Made by a program: the position numbers and the translations under genes. Positions 58,851 to 64,000 of a DNA stretch of 64,000 nt are shown here, piece by piece (the first letter of the stretch is position 1; every line of letters starts with the position of its first letter). This DNA comes from Prorocentrum cordatum (Eukaryota > Sar > Dinophyceae > Prorocentrales > Prorocentraceae). Location of the stretch: assembly GCA_963575745.1 (NCBI GenBank), contig CAUYUJ010012091.1:186001-250000 (forward strand). The letters are read 5' to 3'. The notes under the pieces are model-generated. The model ran no database searches, was not told where the DNA came from, and worked only from the letters and a program-made list of their open reading frames with translations.

Positions 58851-59135
58851 CGACGTAGGTCAGGGTCTGTAGGTTTAGGGTCTGTAGGATTGGGGAATGT
58901 AGGTTTAGTGGGGTCTGTAGGGTTGGGTTTGTAGGGTTAGGGTATGTAGGGTGGGGGTTTGTAGGGTTAGGGTATGTAGGGTTAGGGTCTGTAGGGTTAG
59001 AGTGTTCAGGGTTAGGGTCTGTACGGTCAGAGCCTGCAGCGTTAGGGTCTGTGGGATTAGTAAGGTCTGTAGGGTTAGAGTCTTTATGGTCAGGGTCTCT
59101 AGGGTTTATATGGTCTGTAGGGTTAGGGTCAAGAG
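58851..59135. repeat. Telomere-like TAGGGT array 1
   Basis: Repeats of about 15 bp, GTAGGGTTAGGGTCT or GTAGGGTTAGGGTAT, about 18 units with substitutions. Contains TTAGGG once per unit rather than uninterrupted TTTAGGG. Confidence 0.85.
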
Positions 59136-59229
59136 GGTGGAACGAACGCGTTCTGTGGGCGCTTGGGGGGGGGGTGTCGGAACCGGACCCCACTCCTGGA
59201 TTGAAGGGGGGATAAGGTGCTAGAAGTTA

Positions 59230-59850
59230 TTCGGAAGGTTTCCTAGATATTCCTTACTGGGACTCCTTGGAGGCTCATTGGGGGCTTCTTAGAGGCTCTT
59301 TAAAGGCTCCTTAGAGGTTGCCTTAGAGGCATCTTAAGGTTCCTTGGAGGCTGCTTGGAGGCTCCGTGGAGGCTCCTAAGAGGCTCCGTAGAGGTTTCCT
59401 TCGATGTTTCTTTCGAGGCTCCTTCGAGGCTTCTTTGAGGCTCCCTAGAGGTTTCCTTTGGTTCCTTCGAGGTTTCCGTCGAGGCTCTTTAGAGTTTTCC
59501 TTCGAGGCTTCCGTTGAGGCTCCTTAGAGGCTTCCTTAGAGGTTTCCTTAGAGGCTCCCCTTGAGGTTTCCTTCGAGGCTCCTTAGAGGCTTCCTGAGAG
59601 GTTCCTTCGAGGCTGCCTTACAATTTTCCTTGGAGGCTCCTCAGAGGTTTCCTTAGAGGTTTCCTTAGAGGCTCCCCTTGAGGTTTCCTTCGAGGTTTCC
59701 TTAGAGGCTTCCTGAGAGGTTCCTTCGAGGCTGCCTTGCAGGTTTCCTTGGAGGCTCCTCAGAGGTTTCCTTAGAGGTTTCCTTAGGGGCTCCTTAGAGG
59801 TTGCCTCAGAGGCTCCTTAGAGGTTTCCTTAGAGGTTTCCTGCTTGATAT
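59230..59850. repeat. GGAGGCTCCTTAGAGGTTTCCTT degenerate repeat
   Basis: About 600 bp of (G/A)GAGGCTCCTT and AGAGGTTTCCTT units, 11-23 bp long, with a near-repeat of a longer block (CCCCTTGAGGTTTCCTTCGA at about 59557 and 59673). Confidence 0.8.
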
Positions 59851-59949
59851 CTGAAGGATGCATGCGGGAGTCTTTACTCCGAAGGATTCCTGCGAATTCT
59901 CTCGGTATCTTTCGGATTCCTGAGGGTTCCCAAGGATTCCCGAGGAGTC

Positions 59950-60300
59950 TCGAGTCGCCCCGCCTTACGCCGCCGCCGCCTAGTCGTTCGGCCCCCGCTG
60001 CCTTTCCCGTGGGCGCGGGGTCCCCGGGGCCCCCGAGGGCGACGCTTCCAATGGAAACGCCTCGTGCCCTCGGTGGTTCGGGGGACCCCCGAACCCGCCC
60101 GAACCCGCGGGGAGGGAGAGCGCGGCCGAACGAGTCGCCCTGCCTTCCGCCGCCGCCGCCGAGTCGTTCGGTCTCCGCTTCCTGTCTTGAGGGCGCGGGA
60201 TCCCCAAATTTCGGGGGCGACACTTCCCATTGACGCCGTTCGTGCCTTCGGAGGGTTGTGGGGCCCCCCAACCCATGGGGAGGGAAAGCGTTCGCCAGGG
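59950..60300. repeat. Tandem duplication of about 179 bp
   Basis: CGAGTCGCCCCGCCTTACGC...GTCGTTCGGCCCCCGCT and CGAGTCGCCCTGCCTTCCGC...GTCGTTCGGTCTCCGCT start the two units at about 59952 and 60131. Both end in a GGGGAGGGA(G/A)AGCG block. Confidence 0.75.
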
Positions 60301-60431
60301 CGGTCCCGCGTATCGGAATTTACCAGCCCCAGCGGGCGCACCCCGTCGGTTCCAGGACCAGTCACCGCTGAACGGCGCGCTGGTTCCAGGGTCGGGGGGT
60401 TGCGCCCGCTCTCGATCATGTGCTCGGGCGC

Positions 60432-60712
60432 GCGGAGAAGGGGGGAGGAGGAGGCGGAGGAGGTGATGAGGAGGAGGAAGAAGAGGTGGGGGAGGGAGAG
60501 TACGAGGAGGAGGACGCGGAAAAGCAGACGGAGAGGAGGCAAACGAGGAGGAGGAGGAGGAGGAATAGTGGAGAAGCAGGAGGAAGAGGTGGAAGGGGAG
60601 GAGGAGGAGGAGGAGCAGGAGGAATACGAGGAATGCGGCACGAGGGAGAGGAGGATGAGGAGGGGGAAGAAGAGGAGGAGGGGGAGGAGAAGGAGGAGGG
60701 AAGAGGCATGAC
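60432..60712. repeat. (GGA)n tract
   Basis: About 280 bp of GGA/GAA triplets with few interruptions. Spurious poly-Glu, poly-Arg and poly-Ser frames result. Confidence 0.9.
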
Positions 60713-61127
60713 ATGAGGAGGGACAACACGGCCGATGGCAACGAGGATAGTAAGTAGGTTTTTCGAGATGCGTTGTTGTGGGCACGTGTTGTGATTTTAT
60801 GTTGTTGCGTTGGATGCTTGCTGTTGTCTTGAGGTGAAAGGTGTTGTTGTGAATTACTGCTGCTAAACAGCACAGCTCCCAGATCACAGACACTAAACTG
60901 GTACCAACTCCAATCGGGGCACCCATGTTGACTCCCGGAATGAATGTGCACCCTTCAGACGTTCATTTGATGTCTGGATGACTTTAAAATGCCAGACGAA
61001 GGTCATCCTATTGTAGGCCCGACCTGGCGGGTTGTAATTGGTACCGGTTGTTTTTTGTTGGCGTCGGTTGTAATATGTCCCACTCGGTTTGGGTCGGTAC
61101 TACATGCGTTTTGAATTCCCCCCTCCA
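60713..61127. other. No gene recognised
   Basis: AT-richer spacer. A GTAGGCCCGACCTGG string at 61012-61026 resembles the right end of the TTAGGTCGGGCCTG MITE, but no left partner was found. Confidence 0.35.
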
Positions 61128-62262
61128 GTGGTGGTGTGGTGGTTGGTGGTGTTGGTGGTGGTTGTTGTTGGTGGTGGTCGGTTGTGGTGGTGGTGGAGGT
61201 GGTGTTGTGGTTTTTGGCGGTGGTGGTGGTGGTAGTTGTGGTTGTGGTGGCTTGAGGTGGTGGTGGTGGCTGTGGTGGTGATTGTGTTTGTCGTGGTGGT
61301 TCTGGTGTTCTGGTGGTGGTAGTGGTTGTGGTGGAGGCGGGTTGTGGTGATGGTGGCGGTGGTGTTGGTGGTGGTGGTGTTGGTGGTGTGGTGGTTTGTT
61401 GTGGTGTTGGTGGTGTGGTGGTTTGTTCTGGTGGCGGTGGTTGTGGTGGTGGTGGGTGGTAGTGGGGGTGGTGGTTTGGTTGTGGTGGTGGTCGTGGGTT
61501 GTGGTGGTGGTGCTGGTGCTGGTGCTTGTGGTGGTTGTGGTGTGGTGGTTTGAGATGAGGGTGGTGGTGGTGGTTGGTTATGGTGGTGGTGGTGGCGCTG
61601 GTGGTGGTTGTGGTGTGGTAGTTTGTGGTGGTGGTGGTGGTAGCTTGTGGTGGTGGTGGAGGTAATGATTGTGGTGTGATGTGGTGTGATGTGTTGTGGT
61701 GGTGGTGGTTGTGTTGTGGTTTGTGGTGGTGGTCGTGGTTTGGTGGTGTGTGGTGGTGGTGGTGGTGGTGGTGGTGGTGGTGGTGGTGGTGGTGGGTTGT
61801 TGTGTTGGTAGTGGCGGTGTTGGTTGTGCGGTGGTGGTGGTGGAGAGGTGGATTGTGATGGTGATGGTGATAGTGGTGCTGGTGGTGGTGGTGGTGGTGG
61901 TGTGCTGGTGTGCTTGTGGTTTGGTGGTTGTTGGTGGTGGTGGTTGTGTGGTGGTTTGTGGTGGTGGCGGGTTGTGGTGGTGATGGTGGTGGTAATGGTG
62001 GTGGCGGTTGTGTGGTGGTTTGTGGTGGTGGTGGGTTTTGGTGGTGATGGTGGTGGGCTGTGGTGTTGGTGGTGCTGGTGGTGGTGGTGATGCTGGTGGT
62101 GGTGGATGTGGTGTGTAGTGGTTGTTGTGGTGGCGGTGCTGGTTGTGATGGTGGTGTGGTGGTTTGTGATGGTTTGTGGTGGTGGTGGTGGTGGGTTGTG
62201 GTGGTGGTGGTGGCGGTGGTGGTGGCGGAGGTGGTGTGGTGGTTTGTAGTGGTGGTGGTGTG
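61128..62262. repeat. (GGT)n tract, 1.1 kb
   Basis: Over 1.1 kb of GGT/TGT/GGC triplets, almost free of A and C on this strand; many runs of GGTGGTGG could form G-quadruplexes with two-tetrad stems. Frames of poly-Val/Gly/Trp (and Pro/Thr/His opposite) are artefacts. Confidence 0.95.
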
Positions 62263-62756
62263 GCCTTCGGGTCTTCCCGCACCGTGCTTTGGCTTTGCGT
62301 CAGACTTCTAGTGGATGCCTCTTGGGCTCTCGTCAGAGGGGTCTGGGGGGCGTCTGAAGAGCATTTGTGAAGCCTCCTGGGCGCCTCTTGAGCGCCGTTG
62401 ACACGTTCCTACGGGCCTCCCAGTGGCTTTTCGGGGGCGAGGGCTCGATATCGCGGCTTCTGTTTCCCATATACGGCCGCTTGGCCCTCTGTGGTCATCG
62501 TCCTTGCGTTCCCGCCGTCAGCGCTGCCGGCCGACGCCAGCGCCGGCGCAGGCGCTGGCGCCGGGGGGGAGAGGGGGTCGAACCCCCCCCCCCCGGGGGG
62601 GGGGTTCGGGGAAGGGGGGGGTTAAGGGGGAGGGAGGTCCCCCTGGTTCTGATCGACGACGCCGAATGTGTGGGGGGGGCAACCCCCTTCTCGAACCGCG
62701 CCGCCGAATGTTTCCAAGGCAAGTGCCTGTGAAACGCGCTCTCTCAGAGAGTGAGT
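62263..62756. other. No gene recognised; long G and C runs
   Basis: Homopolymer C and G runs of 8-13 bases at about 62585-62630 and 62673. A CTTGGG-type stretch lies at about 62320-62420. No gene was recognised. Confidence 0.4.
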
Positions 62757-63200
62757 GAGGGTCTGTAGGGTTAGGGTCCGTAGAGTGAAAGTTTTCAGTG
62801 CTGGGGGCTTGTAGGGTTAGGGTATGTAGGATTATGGTATGTAAGGTCAGATTTTTCAGCGTTCGGGTCTTTAGGGTCCGAGTTTCCAGGGTTAGGATCT
62901 GTGGGGTTAGTAGGGTCCGTGGGGTTCGGGTGTGTAGGGTTAGGTGTGTAGGGTTATTTTCTTTAGGGTTACTGTCTGTAGGGTTGGGGACTGTAGGGTC
63001 TGTCAGAAGGGTTAGGATATGTAGGGTTAGGGTCAGTAGTGTCTGTAGTGTCTGTAGTGTCAGTAGGTTTGAGTATGTGGGGCTAGTTGTGTCTGTAACG
63101 TTAGAGTTTGTAGGGTTAGGGTATGTAGGGTTCGGGTCTGTAGGGCTAGAGTCTGTAGGGTTAGGGTATTTAGGCTTAGCAGGGTCTGTAGGGCTAGTGT
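62757..63200. repeat. Telomere-like TAGGGT array 2
   Basis: About 440 bp of GTAGGGTTAGGGT(C/A)T units, more diverged than array 1, in the same orientation. Confidence 0.8.
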
Positions 63201-63654
63201 ACTGGAAAGCGCAGGAAGGAAGAAATTGGAGGTGCACAGAGGAGAGAGAGGACATTTACGCAGAAGCATGTTTGCGAACGTTCTTGGAGCGTGTGTGTCC
63301 TTGAGTATCCGCTGTGAACGTTCGGAGAGCTCGCGTACAGTACATTTGATCGTGACGATGCTGTACGTTTTTGTGCAACCCGTTTCTTTTTGTGTTTCTC
63401 GTTCATGTCATGTAAGGTTTTCGGGATGTGCTCCTGAACTACCATGGGGCCCACATAGTTCGAGGGTCGAGGATCGACGATGCCAGCGCGGCACGGTGCG
63501 CACGAGACGTCCGCGGACCGACTGCGCGATATCGCGAAGACGAGCCGCGCGGCTCCCGCGCGGCCAGGCGCCCCAGCGCCCCCGCCTGAGCAGCCGCAGC
63601 CGCCGTAGGCCTGGGCGGGGGCGCCGGCCGGCCGCCGCGGCCGCGATCCGACGA
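63201..63654. other. No gene recognised
   Basis: GC-rich towards the end, with CCGCGCGG-type palindromes at about 63535-63560. No domain was recognised. Confidence 0.35.
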
Positions 63655-63735
63655 CGACGACGACGATTTTCTCCTCCTCCTTCTCCACCTCCTCCTCCAC
63701 TTCCTCCTCCTCCTCCTCTTCCTCCTCCTCCTTCT
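63655..63735. repeat. (GAC)n then (TCC)n microsatellite
   Basis: Short GACGAC run followed by about 70 bp of TCC triplets. Confidence 0.85.
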
Positions 63736-63772
63736 AAGGCTAAGACGAGGCCAGGACGAGGATAAGATCGGG

Positions 63773-63895
63773 TGAGGGTAGCTCGACGAACTCTGAGATC
63801 TGGCGGCTCTGGATGATGTCTCGGGCGCCGCGGCCTTCCCAGAGCTTTCCAGGGCACTATGAGAGCGTCCTGGAACGCTCTGGAAAGGAGACGGG
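63773..63895. repeat. Inverted copy of the 10468-10590 element, diverged
   Basis: GGGTGAGGGTAGCTCGACGA, CTGAGATCTGGCGGCTCTGG, ATGATGTCTCGGGCGCCGCG and GAGCGTCCTGGAACGCTCTG match the reverse complement of 10468-10600 in order. Confidence 0.65.
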
Positions 63896-64000
63896 GACGG
63901 CGACCCTGAGATCTTGGTGATTCAATTTTTTCGAGCCAGGCGTTTTCGCATACTTTCGGGCCCCGGGGCCCTCACTGATCGATCCGTCTGGAAAAAACGG

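Noticed and set aside
61012-61026. Possible fifth copy of the TTAGGTCGGGCCTG MITE
   Set aside because: Only the right-end string GGCCCGACCT is present; no left end or interior match.
61048-62311. Poly-Val/Trp/Gly and Pro/Thr/His frames over the GGT tract
   Set aside because: Simple-repeat artefacts.
1-64000. tRNA, rRNA, 5S and SL RNA genes
   Set aside because: None recognised by eye; the SL matches found lack the downstream donor GT and the SL RNA body, so they are mRNA-derived relics rather than SL RNA genes.

Overview
The window reads as nuclear DNA of a dinoflagellate, species not determinable from sequence alone. The strongest evidence is the dinoflagellate trans-spliced leader (DinoSL, 22 nt, CCGTAGCC...GGCTCAAG): one perfect copy at 39185-39206, a one-mismatch copy at 35229-35250 and a three-mismatch copy at 48978-48999, each just upstream of an intron-free reading frame. 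Supporting evidence is a decayed LINE and a decayed copia-like element of the types common in dinoflagellates, a PPR-derived array with the 'ISACEKG' style of repeat, a PIF1-like helicase remnant, introner-like introns, and very large amounts of simple repeat.

Layout. 1-6.7 kb: a broken copia-like retroelement (integrase, reverse transcriptase and RNase H remnants in shifting frames). 6.7-17.1 kb: a nest of short inverted-repeat elements, several with readable target-site duplications, around two multi-exon genes: an ankyrin-repeat gene (exons 9443-9635, 9826-10219, 11292-11487) and a conserved Trp/Tyr-rich gene (12668-13760). 18.1-19.8 kb, minus strand: a long open frame made of collapsed PPR repeats. 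20.3-26.1 kb: a decayed LINE (zinc finger, endonuclease, reverse transcriptase, RNase H, C-terminal zinc fingers). 26-30.9 kb: repeats. 30.9-33.4 kb: a minus-strand helicase remnant split by a 1503-bp inverted-repeat transposon with an 8-bp duplication. 35.2-36.4 kb: SL-tagged prolyl 4-hydroxylase retrogene with one frameshift. 39.2-40.9 kb: SL-tagged retrogene for a type II membrane protein, with poly-A and a 16-bp target-site duplication. 41-48.9 kb: satellites. 49.0-51.2 kb: SL-tagged gene for a secreted Ser/Thr/Pro-repeat protein. 51.2-64 kb: an unrecognised decayed ORF at 54.3-55.0 kb and long simple repeats: (ACACGC)n, (TCC/GGA)n, a 1.1-kb (GGT)n tract and two telomere-like TAGGGT arrays.

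The genes do not form an operon or pathway. What links them is mobile-DNA biology: reverse-transcribed, trans-spliced mRNAs returned to the genome, short DNA transposons inserted in exons, in helicase coding sequence and in each other, and one transposon-like intron whose splice sites lie exactly at its target-site duplication. All functional calls come from reading motifs by eye; no database search was possible.
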